The notes: a model not told the origin generated them from the sequence alone. DNA of 64,000 nt from Bimuria novae-zelandiae CBS 107.79 (GCA_010015655.1 ML976683.1:71051-135050), one strand, 5' to 3'; counted from the first letter of the stretch, positions 48,720-60,900 are shown. Made by a program: numbers and translations.

Positions 48720-49740
48720 TACGTCTTAAGCTTTATTAAACTACTATTAAATTGCTTTTTTGGCGGCCCTGCCCTGCGCGAGGATGGTGACCTAGCACCA
48801 CCAGCTAAACCCTCGTGTGTAGCCCCGGTCTCCCACCTCTCCTTGGTGGCTGTTCTGGTGGTGCGCACCGTCCCAGCGCCGCCGACGCCTTGCTCCCTCA
48901 GGTATTCGAGTAGCGAGATTGTCGTGAAGAGATTATCCATCCAGAGGATGTGGCGCCCCGGGGGGAACAAGCGCTGGCCATCAGGGCCTCGGGCAAGGAC
49001 GAGAGTAAGAGGCATAGCTTTAGTAGGCGTATATTTAGCTATCTTAAGAATATTAATATTAAGATTAATAAGGCTTTAAGTGGCGCCTTTTGCGTAAAAA
49101 AGCTAATTAAGTATAACGCTATTAAATACTAAGCACTAAATTTTAAAACTTTTAAATATTAGCTTTAATTTAATAATAATAGTTTTACTAGCGTGCCTAG
49201 TAAACCTAATAATAGCTTTATTAACGTAAAGGTGCTTACTAGCGTGCTAAATAGTAGAGGATGTCGAGCGTAGGTGCTTAGAGAGATCCCATACGCGCCT
49301 AAATGGCGATTTGAATGACTGCGGAGCTTCTGTACAGTACATATAGCGATTGAGCTGCTGCCAGCGCGTACAGGCCATGTAGTTGTTGATAGAGTGAGTA
49401 GGCGCGTTTTTGTGTAGCTTCCCCCAGTACTCCTCGATTGTAGGCTCCCGGTGTACGCCCATATACATAAGGATGGCCAAGTAGGTGTAGAGCTCAGTTT
49501 TCGACGTCGGTTTCCACGCCCGGGCGTGTGGCCTGCCCTGGGCGGCATCCTCAGCCCGTACTTGCTCTGCGTGTTGATTTGTATGTAGGGCTAGCTTTTC
49601 GAGCTGTGCGGCGTCAAAAAAGAGACTAAACAAGGCAAAAGGATCAGTGGCATCTATGCCAGTAGGCAGGCGGGCGCTGCCAACGTCGTCGTTATATATA
49701 GAGAGAGGCTGCCAGGCAGCTAGTGGAGTAGTTAATAATT
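48720..49740 (-). pseudogene. piggyBac-type transposase (DDE_Tnp_1_7) with mosaic RIP
   Basis: Minus strand. From about 49,720: PLAAWQPLSIYNDDVGSARL, then FSLFFDAAQLEKLALHTNQH, ELYTYLAILMYMGVHREPTI, EEYWGKLH (to about 49,250), all clean and GC-rich and typical of the piggyBac N-terminal half. About 49,025-49,240 is the same gene after heavy RIP (ASKHLYVNKAIIRFTRHASK-like). From 49,015 to 48,745 it is clean again: MPLTLVLARGPDGQRLFPPG, ILWMDNLFTTISLLEYLREQ, which includes a conserved Asp block. Below 48,740 RIP resumes. No TTAA-flanked termini were found. Confidence 0.75.
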
Positions 49741-49929
49741 AAGGCCTTAGGCCGCGGGGTTTCGTATATTTAGTGTAACGCACTAAATTAGAATCTTATA
49801 TAGTACTATATATTATTAATTATAAAAAGAAAAACGCGTTTTATATAGGATTTAAAGATTAAACTATTATTTTACTATTATTACGATAGCTCTCTAGTGT
49901 TAAGCTAAGCAACGCTCTGATTGGCGCTT

Positions 49930-49975
49930 ACCAGGTGGTCCGTGGGTGTGCGATTTTGACGGTGCGGGGGATAGG
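49930..49975 (+). repeat. 46-bp inverted copy of 47208-47253
   Basis: ACCAGGTGGTCCGTGGGTGT...GGGGGATAGG; 44 of 46 bases match the reverse complement of 47208-47253. It lies exactly at the border between AT-rich and GC-balanced sequence. It reads QVVRGCAILTVRGIG in frame, so it is more likely a transposase fragment than a terminal repeat. Confidence 0.6.
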
Positions 49976-49979
49976 TCCC

Positions 49980-50860
49980 GTTCCACGCACCCTCGTCCTT
50001 TCGTCCCTCTTATCAGCACGCAACCTTGCTCCCTGGCCATGCCTTCCCTTGCCAATGCTCAAGTCTGCAGCTTGCCGCCTTCTTGAAACCCCAGAACTCA
50101 CTCACCTCATCGACACTAGATGCTCTAGCCCGTGCGTCTTGGGAATCACGACGGCCCAGCCTCGGTTTCGCGGAAGAATTCTCTGTGTTCCTTCCTTTGA
50201 GCCTGGTTATCTTTGCACTTGGTTGAAGGGAGAGATGATTGAGCGGCTAGCGGCGCGGCAGAGTGCTGGACGAGGTAGTGGGCAGCGGGCGTTATCGGTC
50301 GCGCTGCCCGGGACCAGGCTCGCTATCAAAGCTTGAGGTGAGGGAGGCGAGGGAATGGGTGATTGGTCACCGTTGACTCACCCCTGTTCGTGAGCGATCA
50401 AGCATGTGGGCTCCGCTGGTGTGGTTATGCGCGGCTACCATGGCGGCTACCGTGGTGCCATGCGCACTTCCTGCTCATGCGATGGGGTGATGCGAAATAC
50501 TTCATTCCAGGGTCTTCAGCTCGTTGCAAGCCTGGGGAAGCCCACGCACTTCGCAGGGCAACTCGGCCGTACCTCTGTAGGACCGCGTATGGACTCGGCC
50601 CAAGATCCGCCCCTCGCAGTCTTCGCAGGACATATCGAAGATCTGACCCTCGCAGCGTTTCCGCGTTGGATAAAGAACCGCAGCACGACCGCACAAGCAA
50701 GGCCTCTATGGTGAGTGATTGACAGGTGATTGACGCTATGACATACACAGTAGCCCACCTCTACTCCACGCCACACCACTATTTTACATGTTTGTACCAG
50801 TACAAGGTAGACATACATCGCATTTCCTCTTGCGTCTAACCGGCGTGTTGGAGGCATGTT
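49980..50860. other. GC-balanced intergenic stretch, no supported gene
   Basis: Several overlapping ORFs of 60-140 codons occur on both strands but none has recognisable domains, splice structure or a clear advantage over its antisense partners. The end next to SCO1 (about 50,760-50,906) is probably its 3' flank. Confidence 0.4.
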
Positions 50861-50906
50861 GGGTAAAGCGAGCCGTTGATGTCGTGGCGCACTCGGTGTT
50901 CGACGT

Positions 50907-52155
50907 TTACGCCCACCGATCCTTCTTCAACGGCTTCTCCCAGTCTTTGATGTGGTCCGAGATAACCTTCGCGGCCTGGTCGGCGGTGAAGTTGCGCCCG
51001 ATGGCTTCGATGAAGTCGCCTTCTGGATCTGCGCGTGACGTCAGTCAACCCCCACAACTACTACGCTCTATGCGCTATTGAAGATTGCGATATCCGCTGC
51101 TCTCCATGGTCCATGGTCCATCGTCATCGTTCACATCCACCACGTCCCTCCCGTCGCTTGAGCAAGAAGAAGAACAACTGACGTACCCATCAAATAGAAA
51201 TAAATACTATGATCGACCAGATAATCCTGCCCAGGCTTCACCGTCGGCGGCGTGCTAAAGTACACGCGGTACTCCTTTGCGGTATTCTTAACGTTGTCGT
51301 ACATGCCCGTCAACCCCACGATGGCCGGGTGGAATTCAGCCAGGTACTCCTTAAGCACCTCAGGCGTGTCGCGCGCAGGGTCGCAAGTGATCATGATGGG
51401 CACGAGGACATCGCCACACTTCTCCTTGACCTTCTCGTACATGAGGGCCATTTTGTCGAGTTCGTCCGGGCAGATGTCGGGGCAGTGCGAGAAGCCAAAG
51501 TAGATCTGGTCGCAGGGTTAGCATTTTCACAAGACCGCTTTGCTGCGTTCAACAAGCGTTGCAGCAACCACTGCCGGAAAGAGTACGTACCAGCGAATAC
51601 CTCCCCAAGAGGTCTTCATGCGTGAACTGCTTCCCATCCTGGTCGACCAAGTCGAACGGCCCGCCCACCTTTGGCTTCCCAATGCCCTTGTTCTGGTTCG
51701 CTATTCGCTGCCGCGCCATGCGTGCCTTTTCGTACGTGAAGTATGTGTACAGGCCGCCGCCGGCTGCGACGAAGAGGATGGCGGCTGTGAGGTTGAATGG
51801 CTATACATGTGTTCGAGTTAGCGACTGTCTTTCTTCTACCCCTTTTTTCGCTCTTCCAACGTACCCCGCCCTTGTTGCGTGCGCGCACCTGCTCAATCGT
51901 CTTGAGGGCACGCCGCGACGAGGAGCTCGAAAAGGTCCTGAGCTGTGTCCTTCTCGCTCCCTCCAAAGCATTATTCCCTGCCTTAAAAGCGCATTGTGGG
52001 CCGCTTGCCGCAATCGTTGGCGACGCAGAGGTGGCTTTCGAGCTGTTGATGGAAGCGAAGGTTCGACGCGCTGGGGTTTGGACGGGTAGACGGAGGGCGG
52101 GCGACGCCTTCAGAGCCCGTGTAGCTCCGGCGACGCAATTGGATGTCGACGACAT
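50907..52155 (-). CDS. SCO1: SCO1/SenC family mitochondrial copper chaperone
   Basis: Four exons: 52155-51865, 51800-51591, 51505-51187, 51028-50907, with GT-AG introns of 64, 85 and 158 nt; phases join cleanly to give 313 residues (yeast Sco1 is 295). Residues 1-97 are an Arg/Ser/Ala-rich mitochondrial presequence. A single membrane helix follows (about 101-118, after PFNLTAAILFVAAGGGLY). The thioredoxin-like domain (GGPFDLVDQDGKQFTHEDL) carries the copper ligands in CPDIC (Cys175, Cys179) and His266 in VDHSIYFYLMD. Sco1 sits in the inner membrane facing the intermembrane space and delivers copper to the Cu(A) site of cytochrome c oxidase subunit 2. The start at 52155 was chosen because it opens a typical targeting peptide; an upstream in-frame ATG at 52296 exists. 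All ligands are intact. Confidence 0.93.
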
Positions 52156-52512
52156 CGCGATTGCAACTCTCGAACGTGTACGGGCGATAGGGAGCGTCGT
52201 TAACGGATCTGCCGGTACATGGAGACTTTTCAAGATGCGATGGCAGAGCTTCGGTGCACGGGCCAGCAGCTCGCCGCGGGCATCAGGTGAGATCAATTCC
52301 CATCACTCCACGAACGCGATGTTGTCAACAATCCTCATTCAGATTACAATATATACCATTGATTCCCATGTTTTGACAATAAGGTCCCGACGTTGAGATG
52401 CTAGTTCAACTTTCGAAGAAGCAGTCAGACGCCCAACCCACGCAATGATCGCTGAAGACGAAAACAAAATATTACGCAAATGCCGACGAAAAGAGCACTA
52501 TGCGAATCAATA
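52156..52512. other. Intergenic region, SCO1 upstream / MFS downstream
   Basis: 357 bp between the MFS stop and the SCO1 start; it must hold the SCO1 promoter. I see no distinctive element. Confidence 0.5.
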
Positions 52513-54386
52513 TTATCCACCAGCAGCGAACTTACTCTTCGACCGCAACGTTTCGCCGTATTTCCACAGAAGAAACGGTGCTGGGACACCCATGGCAATC
52601 GCAATGAAGCCAAGCACACTGTTACCCCAACCATAATCAAAATCGGCAAACATCGCAGGAGCAAACAGCGGAAACCCGAATCCAGCCAGAGACCTTAGCA
52701 CGGTTGCAGCGGCAATAGCGCTAGCTGCATACCTCGTGTACGAGTCTACAAGGTACGTCTGGATACACTGGAAGCTGATAATAGTGCCCGCACAGAAGAT
52801 GGCGGCTCCGATGTTGGGCACAATCCAGTGCACTTTGGCCTGAGCGCTCCATCCGTACCAGAATAAGCCTACAGGGACTAGTATAGATCCGGGAACCATG
52901 ATGGGCACACGGAATTCGGGCTTTCCGACGCCGTTGTTCATCTTCTTGAGGCGCCGGTAGATAGCGTCGTTCAAGGGTGCGCAGATTTGTGTGCCTAGGA
53001 AGAAGCCCAGGCCCATGCTGATGAAGTTGAGAGAACCAATGCCGGTGGATTCGCCATAGCGACCGCTCCAGAGACCAGGGAAGGTCGAGAGCATGAGGTA
53101 CATGAGACCGTATAGGTAGGCCATATAGCAAGCGAGAACGATGACAATCGGCTGAGTGCCCAACAGACGGAACGGTCGTTGCATAGCGATCTTGAGCGTG
53201 TTAAGGAGCGTCTTGTTCAGGTCGTCGTATTCAGTGTGCAACTCCATGTTGCCTGTTTCCTTGCGCAGCTTGTCGCGCTTCCAGGCGAGTAGCTTGGGAG
53301 CATAAGTCTCCTGCAAAAAGAAGATCCCAAAAGCTTGCACCATGGCTGTAAAGATTGAAGTAGACCAGAAGCACCATCTCCAGGTCGTATTTTCAGCGAT
53401 GAACCCGCCAGCGATGGGTCCGATCGCGGGCCCAAGAAGTGGAGCAAGCGAGTAGATCGAGATAGCTTTGCCACGCTGTTCAGGAAAGAAAGTATCGCTG
53501 AGCACGCCACCACCAATAGCCAGAGGAGCTGAGCCGCCCAACCCGCTGAGGAACCGGAATGCCATAAGCTGACCCTTGTTTTGCGCAAAACCACATCCCA
53601 GGTTCCAAGCGAAGTAAAAGGCATTCGCTAGCTGGAGCACAATGACACGCCCATAGATCTCCGACAAAGGCCCCAGGAACAGCGGCCCTATCGCATAAGC
53701 CAGGACGAATATCGAGAGGGTGAGTTGGGCTTCCACGGTTTTCGTGATGCGGAAATCTGCGCTGATTGACTCGAGCGCTGGCGCAATCATTGATGATGAG
53801 ACGGGAGAGACCAAGGTGAAGCAAGAAACGATCAACGTTGCTGCCCATTTTCTACGCATGCTCCAGTTCTTCGGATTAGCTTTGTCGTCTGGGCCGTCCC
53901 ATGTTACCTAGATCATGTTAGTTGACTGCCTCAATGGCGAGCGCATTCCGAAGAGCTTACCAGGTTCGGGTCTTTGATAGACCTAGATGACTTCTTCTTC
54001 TCTAATGGTAGCTTTGCTTCCACATCTTCGACGTCGTGTTCATACGGGATACCGCCTCTGATCTCTTCCACTGTGGTACCTTGCCTTTCCGCTGGTGAAC
54101 CATCGTCGTTCTGCTCGGCTTCGGTTTTGGCTGTGCTATCGCTGTCGGAATCTGACGACTCAGCTGTCCTCCTCTCGGTCTCAGTTTGATGGAGCGACGC
54201 AGTATCCTTTTTCACATGCAGTCCTTCGCCTTCCTCGTGGTGATATACTGAATGGTCGTCAGGAAATTGGCTAGACAATAACCGGTGTAGTGGCGGTGAC
54301 CCAGGCCTGGAGCTAGGCCGAGATCGAGACCGCGTTCTTGTTCTTCGGGTAGAGTTTTCCGTGCGAGTGCGTCGCAGATCCGACAT
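52513..54386 (-). CDS. MFS transporter, DHA1 drug:H+ antiporter type
   Basis: Two exons: 54386-53961 and 53907-52513, with a 53-nt GT-AG intron (branch-like CTAAC); 606 residues. Residues 1-142 form a hydrophilic Arg/Ser- and Glu/Asp-rich N-terminus. Next comes VTWDGPDDKANPKNWSMRRKW, usual before helix 1 in this family. The rest shows 12 predicted helices with the DHA1 motifs: GPLSEIYGR (motif A, residues 221-229), RFLSGLGGSAPLAIGGG (motif B) and GPAIGPIAGGF (motif C, antiporter). Relatives export azoles, cycloheximide, polyamines or fungal metabolites from the plasma membrane; the substrate cannot be told here. ATG 54386 is preferred; an in-frame ATG at 54407 is possible. No lesions are seen. 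Confidence 0.92.
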
Positions 54387-55303
54387 GATGCCGTGTAAGG
54401 AGACCAAGCGTGAAAAGCAGAGGAAGGCCCTCGTGTAAAGGTGAAAGTGGGCCCCAAGAACCCTGATAAATCGCTGGTGTGTTACCCTAGAGTAAGATGA
54501 TGGACACAGCGGCCAACTTCCAGCTTACGAGAGAGGAAGGACCGTTCGAACAAGAGTAGGATTAGTCTGATAGAAAATGGATCTCTGGATGTCGCAGATC
54601 CAGGGGTTAGGCGATCTTGAAAAGAGGTCCTAGAAAGAAGGCTGGGCACAACGTCAATATATGCGAATTCACGGGGTCACAAACTCGGCGGTGAGGGTCC
54701 TTCCGCGGCAATGACGACCCTCCGTTACCCTGCAAGTCATATTGATCAGCCTATAGTGAATACATTCTGTCGGTTTTAAGGCTGTTGCGAGGAACGAAAA
54801 GTCCGCGTCGCGTGCCCCACTGAAAATGCTACCACCGTCATTTGCGTCTCGACGGGCATACGGCACCAATGCAGGCGAAGTGTGGAGCAAAAAGCTTAAC
54901 TGCCGCCGATTCTGCGGAAACAGTGTGGCATTCTGTAAATACGTGGGCGTTTTGAGCTGTTCGGCTGCGTCGCGGTGACAGGCAGTCTTGTGCGCGTTTG
55001 AAAAGAAGGAGGCAACATGCTGACGTAATTGCTACTGAGGATGGCACGGGCGATCGGGATGATGAGGCTCCGAACGATTTTCGCATTGCAACGCGAACCA
55101 CTTCAAGTACTCCGAGATATTATTCCGAACTCGCGCTTATCTTCCTATGTCCTATTATGTGAAGCTCACGTGCTGCACCAGAGCCGTTGCCAGCTCGCCA
55201 TGGCTTGGAAAAGTGGCGTAGGGCGAACCAAATACAGGCATTGCGGGCAATCGCCATCACTCAGGTCTTTCGGGGCGATAACCGAGGGGGAAGACGTTTA
55301 AGA
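54387..55303. other. Intergenic region upstream of the MFS gene, no supported gene
   Basis: About 900 bp. Short ORFs on both strands (for example 54838-55101 minus, 55029-55301 plus) overlap one another and have no recognisable features. The part next to 54,386 should hold the MFS promoter. Confidence 0.45.
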
Positions 55304-57251
55304 TTACGGAGTCTCGTCATCGTTCAGATCACCTAGCTCCCTAATCATGCGCTCCTCGCTCGTTGCAGCTAAGACTGGCAAGCTGTCCACATTCAAGATC
55401 AGATCGTCCTGCTCGAACGTGACGCGCACAACATCGGTTCCAGGCGTGCTGGTGAACAACAGCTTGACAGCAGCCATCACACTTGGGTCGGAAACCAAGT
55501 GATTGAATGACAGGAATGCCTGGGATGCCTCCTCCGCAAACTCTTCTCTCTCGAACAAAGCTACGCAGTCAACGATCAGGAATAGCGTCATCGTCAGCGG
55601 GAGTTGCCGTGTCAGAACGACCAAAAGCTCGCTCAACGCGCTAATATCACCTTCTTGAAGTCTTTCGAGGTCGATGTTGTTGTGAAGAGGCACGGTGTCG
55701 AACTGGAATTGCCTCAAAAGCTGGTCGATGATGCTTGAAAGCATTCCACACCCTCCAATAAGCGCATCTGGTTCATCGGCATCAGTGTGCTGCCCGCAAA
55801 ACCACACTGCAGAGATGAAGTGATCTTTCGCTCGCAGGAAGTGCGCCAACGTCATGCAAAAGACCGATAATGGAGAGACTCCAGCAAACGTCTTTGGCAG
55901 ACGGGTGTCCCAATGGACTAGAAGTTTCGCAGATGATGCCGATACGATCCAATTTCGGAGGAGTGGAGTTTTGATAATTTGCTCGGCTCTGGATCTCTCT
56001 TTTTGAGGAAGCTAGTTCTTCTTGTCGGTGACGAAAGCACCGTCGACGAAGTCGACATCGAATGTATCGATCATCTGTCGCAGAGTGCTTTGGCTGACAT
56101 ACCAATACTGTGCCGGACCTTGGATTCGCTGTTGTGAAGGTGGCCACGTGCTTATACGTTCTGGAGAAGTGGACCGCAATATGCCATTCTCGACTCGGAG
56201 GTGGACGTTTTCCTGGCGAGCAGCCTCTAGCTCGCGCTGTACCTGCTGGAGATGACGCTCCTTCTCTTGCAAATGATCATTCAACAAATAATTGATCGAG
56301 TTGGTTTCATTCACTGCCATATCGACCTTCGAGTGTAGCTGCGCGTGTGACACTTGGGATACGAAGATGTGCGATTTGTCTGCCTGCTGCTTGAGGTTTC
56401 CGCTCTTTGTTTGAATCATCTCAAGGCTGTCCGTCAGATCTTTTTGGTAATCTGCGCCACTAAACAAAGCCATGGCACCTCGGGCAAACTCCTTGCTGAT
56501 GAAAAATCCAATAGCTCGTTCGACGGCAACCAACGTTGTTGCGACCAAGTCGATGGATGCGTTGCGGATATTCACATCACCTTTGGAAGGTTGTCAAAAA
56601 TAGCTCCACGTCAGAGAAGATGGAAACGATGTCATCAAATCCGTTCAGGACCTGGTTCCGTACCATGGCAGAGGCTTTGAAAGCGTCCAGGATCACTTCT
56701 ACAGCACCAACAACCGGTGTCGCGACATTATCTTGCAGAACCACCTTTGATGCAATCTTCGCAGCTTCGGCGCCCGGGGTAATGTTGTCCGCAGCTTGCC
56801 GTCGTACCTTTCGTATCTTCCCTACGAGCCCTCCCCGTGTCTGGTATTTTTCTCGCGCCGATAAAAGTGTGTCATACACGGTATGTCAGTCCAGTTTATC
56901 TCTGATATTGTAAGGAGTCTGGGATCGACCCTTGGGCTCTGGCGAGGATTTCAAGCGCGACATGGAATCTGGGAAGATGCCGTTCCAGAAAACCATGGCG
57001 TCTACGTTAGTCCATTCTGGTCGTTGAAAGGCATTATTCCCGGTGTACGGTGCATTTGGTCCTCCTCCGCTTACAAGGGCACCACTTGTATTTGCCCCTG
57101 AAGCCTGGCCGCATGGAACGAACTGCTTCGACATTGGGTCGTACTGCGCTGCATGTGATGCGAACAGCGGATGATGTTTCGATAAACGTTGATCGATAAA
57201 GTCAATGGTCGGCGCTCGCTTGGTAATAGCTGGGATGGGTGGTCCCGCCAT
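55304..57251 (-). pseudogene. Decayed fungal STAND/NACHT-associated protein gene
   Basis: Minus strand, ATG at 57251 (MAGPPIPAITKRAPTIDFID), about 650 codons to the stop at 55304. After a variable N-terminus comes a helical domain (VYDTLLSAREKYQTRGGLVG, VVGAVEVILDAFKASAMVR, VAVERAIGFFISKE) like the DUF7708/Goodbye-type N-termini of fungal NLR-like proteins, a coiled coil (about 56,190-56,290), and a C-terminal domain with ISPLSV-like AGVSPLSVFCMTLAHFL and a Walker-B-like TLFLIVDCVALFERE, but no P-loop. Three lesions break it: TGA at 56888-56886 (likely former Trp), a one-base frame change at about 56,575-56,582, and TAG at 56014-56012 (likely former CAG). Splicing does not remove them in any model I tried. 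It is probably a remnant of a heterokaryon-incompatibility or immunity-type gene. Confidence 0.65.
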
Positions 57252-57924
57252 GGCAAAATGCAGAACAACGACGAGGCTCTGCAGGAGTGATATCGAGGAG
57301 GCTTTCAGCGCAAACACTCGAATGCACTGCCACATTGAGGCTACATGAGGCGACACGAGCATCGCTGTTCTATAGGTCCACCAAATATAGATACCGGTGT
57401 CCAAACGCATAACACGACATCGGCTCGTTAGTAGCTACCTGTTCCAACCCACCTGTGTTTTCGGGGCCAATAAGGCTGCATGTTTGGCTATCGACAGCCA
57501 ATCCTATGGTTCAGCCTGCCACGAGAGCGGGTTGCGACACAGCGGTTTAATCTGAAGGATGATTCATCCTTTCTGTAACGTCGAAAAGAGTGTTGAGGCA
57601 ATCGTTGTTTTGATTGAGAAGCTACTCTATGGAGCTATATACTGTGGATCACGTGCACAGGCCGCACGTACGCGGGTGGCCCAAGCTTCTATACTGAACC
57701 ATCACACTTTCCGCCTTTTGCCTACCCTCATTTCCTCGCGTCGCTTGTTGGAGGCCACTGGCTTTATGTTCACAATCCCTCAGCCAACACAACTATACTT
57801 GACCAAGATCCACCGAGAGCCTCCCCACCCATGCTCAAGTTCTGTCGCGAAGGTTCCCAATTGATTCTGCTTAAGTCTGTAACTTCAACCCAAAATTGAG
57901 CGGTAAACGTACGTGCAACTAGCA
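57252..57924. promoter_or_regulatory. Bidirectional intergenic region between the STAND-like and AAA genes
   Basis: 673 bp separate the two divergent starts, so it should hold both promoters. No TATA-like or repeated operator element stands out. Confidence 0.4.
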
Positions 57925-60900
57925 ATGGCGTCTGCTGTCGATAGCAACTCGACATCAGAGACCGATGCCGCTGTCCCCCAGGCCAGAGGGTCTCAAACAC
58001 CAACCGGTCCCGGGAAAGATGAGGCTGCCTCGCAAACGCCAGACAACAGGATCCTTACCGACATTGAGGCTCTGAAGCGACAGATTTTGGAGCTGGAGGC
58101 ACGACAAACCGGCAGGGACCCGGCGTATCCTCCGAAAGCAACAACAGATTCCAAAGCGCAGGCCGAGGTGGAGCAATACAAGCGTATGGAGGCGTGTCTC
58201 TACAAGCATCGGAAAGAATGGGAGACGAATGTCGGTCCAGGCGAATGGAAATTCGAATACAATTTCTTCAAATCCAATCATTGCCATCTGGAGGCCCAAG
58301 ATTGGCCAACATGCGACAAAGAATTAAAGTATGATGACCCAAAATACGAGCGACCGGACATCTTCGACTCGGCTCACCAGTGTGACGTGGGTAGTTCAAG
58401 AGGCGCTCGCCTAGGCGGCGGAAGACAAAGATGATAAAGATGATTATGATGAGATCATTCACTGGGGTATTCGTCGTGACAGATTTGGCAAGACATTTGA
58501 ATGGCAAATGGATCGCTTGTTTTTGAGTGAAGAGCTCGACAACAGAAAACGAGAGGAGGCTAAAATAGCAGAGGAAAAGAAACGGCGAGAGCGCCGCATG
58601 GCCGAAAGCAGTATTCATGGTACCGAGGATCAAAAGCAGCCCCCAGTATCCACCGATCCAGAGACCGCAAAGTTGGACGTTGCCTGGTCGGAATGGTATC
58701 CTTTTCAATCACAAACCTATGCCGATGGGAAATCTGCCCCGGTCGTAAACATACTCATCGGTGAGCCCCCCCTTGACGAAAATGTTGGCACAAACCAATA
58801 CTGGTTCGGCGCCTCGAGCCGAAGACTGAAGAAAGATCTGGCCCATCCCTCAAGCCAAATTTCACCTGTCTCAACGGATCCCAGTTCAACTCAAATCCCT
58901 GAAAGGATCCGGATCCACTCCGATGCTCTATTGCGTATCTTTGCTACTATTCTTAACACTGAGGCAAGACCATTGCTCGGGTTGAAGGACATGACAGCCG
59001 TCTTCCTAAGACCATATAAGGCTCTATTTTACCGAGAGCAAGCATTGAGAGACTGGTGCAAAGCTTTAGAACGAAAATTCAAGAAATGGGTACCGCCTGG
59101 CGCACATCCGAATGCATTTGCTCCAACATCTGTTAGCAGTACAGAACACGATACCGAACCCGCGCACACGAAGGCACTTATCGACAGTGACGGATCTGGG
59201 AACGATACAGCGTTGCCTTTGTCAGGTTCTATCACTGAACACTCGCTGGGCAACGGTTCGAGCATCATCGCTGCAAGTGACCGAGCATTTGAGTCAGAAA
59301 ATGAAGACGATGCGTTCGAAGGCGACGACAAAACACATGACCTGACAAGATCTGCAACAGCTTTGAGCCACCTGCAGTGCCTGTTAAGGTTCTTAGATGT
59401 CAGCGTTGTCGCCAAACGGAACTACCTCAATGACCCTAAATGTCGAAAAGTCTTCTTCTCCGATCTTTGGCATGTTTTTCGACCAGGAGTGGAAATCATC
59501 GGCAGCGATGACAAACAAGCTTGCAAAGTCATCGGGACTACGGTAACGGTGCCAAGCACAGGGTCGTCACTCGCTGGGAACGCCGGTACAATCCTCCCAG
59601 CGATCGACGAGCTGCCCGCAAGATCCCCGACTTGAGTATTACATGTGTCTACATTGATTTTGATGGGACTAAAATAGGCCCTGTTTCAAAGAGATTCGAC
59701 TTCGATAGGTTTGACGGACAAAGAGACATCACATCACTAGAAGTCTACCTTCTCCGCTTCCATCCTCTCAAGCGGGGCGAAGTCAATCATGCTAGGTGGG
59801 AAGATCTCAAGAATCTCACCGAGACCGAAAGGTATCGACAGGAACTCATTCTTCGAGGAGCGCAATTCCTGGAGGTTTCAGGAGGTAAGCACATGTATTA
59901 CGCTGGAATGACGCTCGATGCAAAGGACGAGGTGGAGAGCCCTGTCGTTATTGATTTCGAGACGACTTTTACCATGCACGACAAACCACCCAAAAAGATC
60001 GATCCAAGGAATCAATACCCTCCACCTCCAGTGTCCAACGATGATGAAATGGACAACGACAAAGACCCAGCGGAAGAAATTTGGAAGCCCAAGCTCGGTA
60101 GCCTCATTGGTATGGCAGAACCACCTACACTGGGGGGTACCGACTGTAACGGCGAATGCTGTCGAGAAGAGTTCGTGCACGATGATCAATACGTCGGCAA
60201 GTTTATCGGGTACAAAGTGGATATATTTTCGTCGCGAAAGGAAGAGCTTTCTTTCGCCTACTTAAGCCATCCGCTAAGTACCTCTCCCCTTTTTAAGACA
60301 TACACTGACTTTGTACCTGCGGGTCTGGCAGATCGTAAGTAAAGGTCCGAGTATATTGAAAGTCTTCTACCTCAAGTAAATGCTGTCGAAAAACAACCTC
60401 CCATCTTCATTATGCCCCGAAGGATGAAAGAAGTGAAAACTGAACAGGTGGAAAGGCCCGTATGTTCGGACAAAGAGTTGGTGATCATGTCGTATCGCGT
60501 CTTCGGGTTCATCCTCCGGAGTCGGAAATTCGGTATGTCTGGCGTCTGTTCGGCCCCTATACTGTCTGACAGACCATAATGGTCTCCGATTCTAGCGAAA
60601 CTACACCTTGCATACCTTAGCGATATCCACACGACGGGTGAGAAAAAAGTGAAAGGAACACCATCGAAGGCCAGCACCCAGGAAGGACAGAAACAGTCTG
60701 AGCCCACGTTAGCTTTCAACCGCTTAGCACTGGAGAGAGGGCACCACAGCATGCTAGTATCCATTATTGCCCAACTCTTTCGGGACAAGAAATCGAAGAC
60801 TGGCCAAAGAGAAGAATTCGACATAGTGAAGGGCAAAGGTAATTGCTCACCCCCCTCGAGAGGCGACCAGTATCCTAACAAAGAGAACAGGCAAGGGACT

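Noticed and set aside
47208..49975. The 46-bp inverted repeats as piggyBac terminal repeats
   Set aside because: No TTAA flanks either copy, and both read as part of a Tc1-like transposase.
50026..50857. Overlapping ORFs of 66-138 codons on both strands
   Set aside because: They compete with one another, lack recognisable domains and have no supporting splice or start context.
51209..52396. Plus-strand ORFs of 138-199 codons across SCO1
   Set aside because: Antisense shadows of the SCO1 exons, whose minus-strand reading has copper-binding motifs and in-phase introns.
54669..55301. ORFs upstream of the MFS gene
   Set aside because: Overlapping short frames on both strands with no family resemblance; more likely promoter/intergenic sequence.
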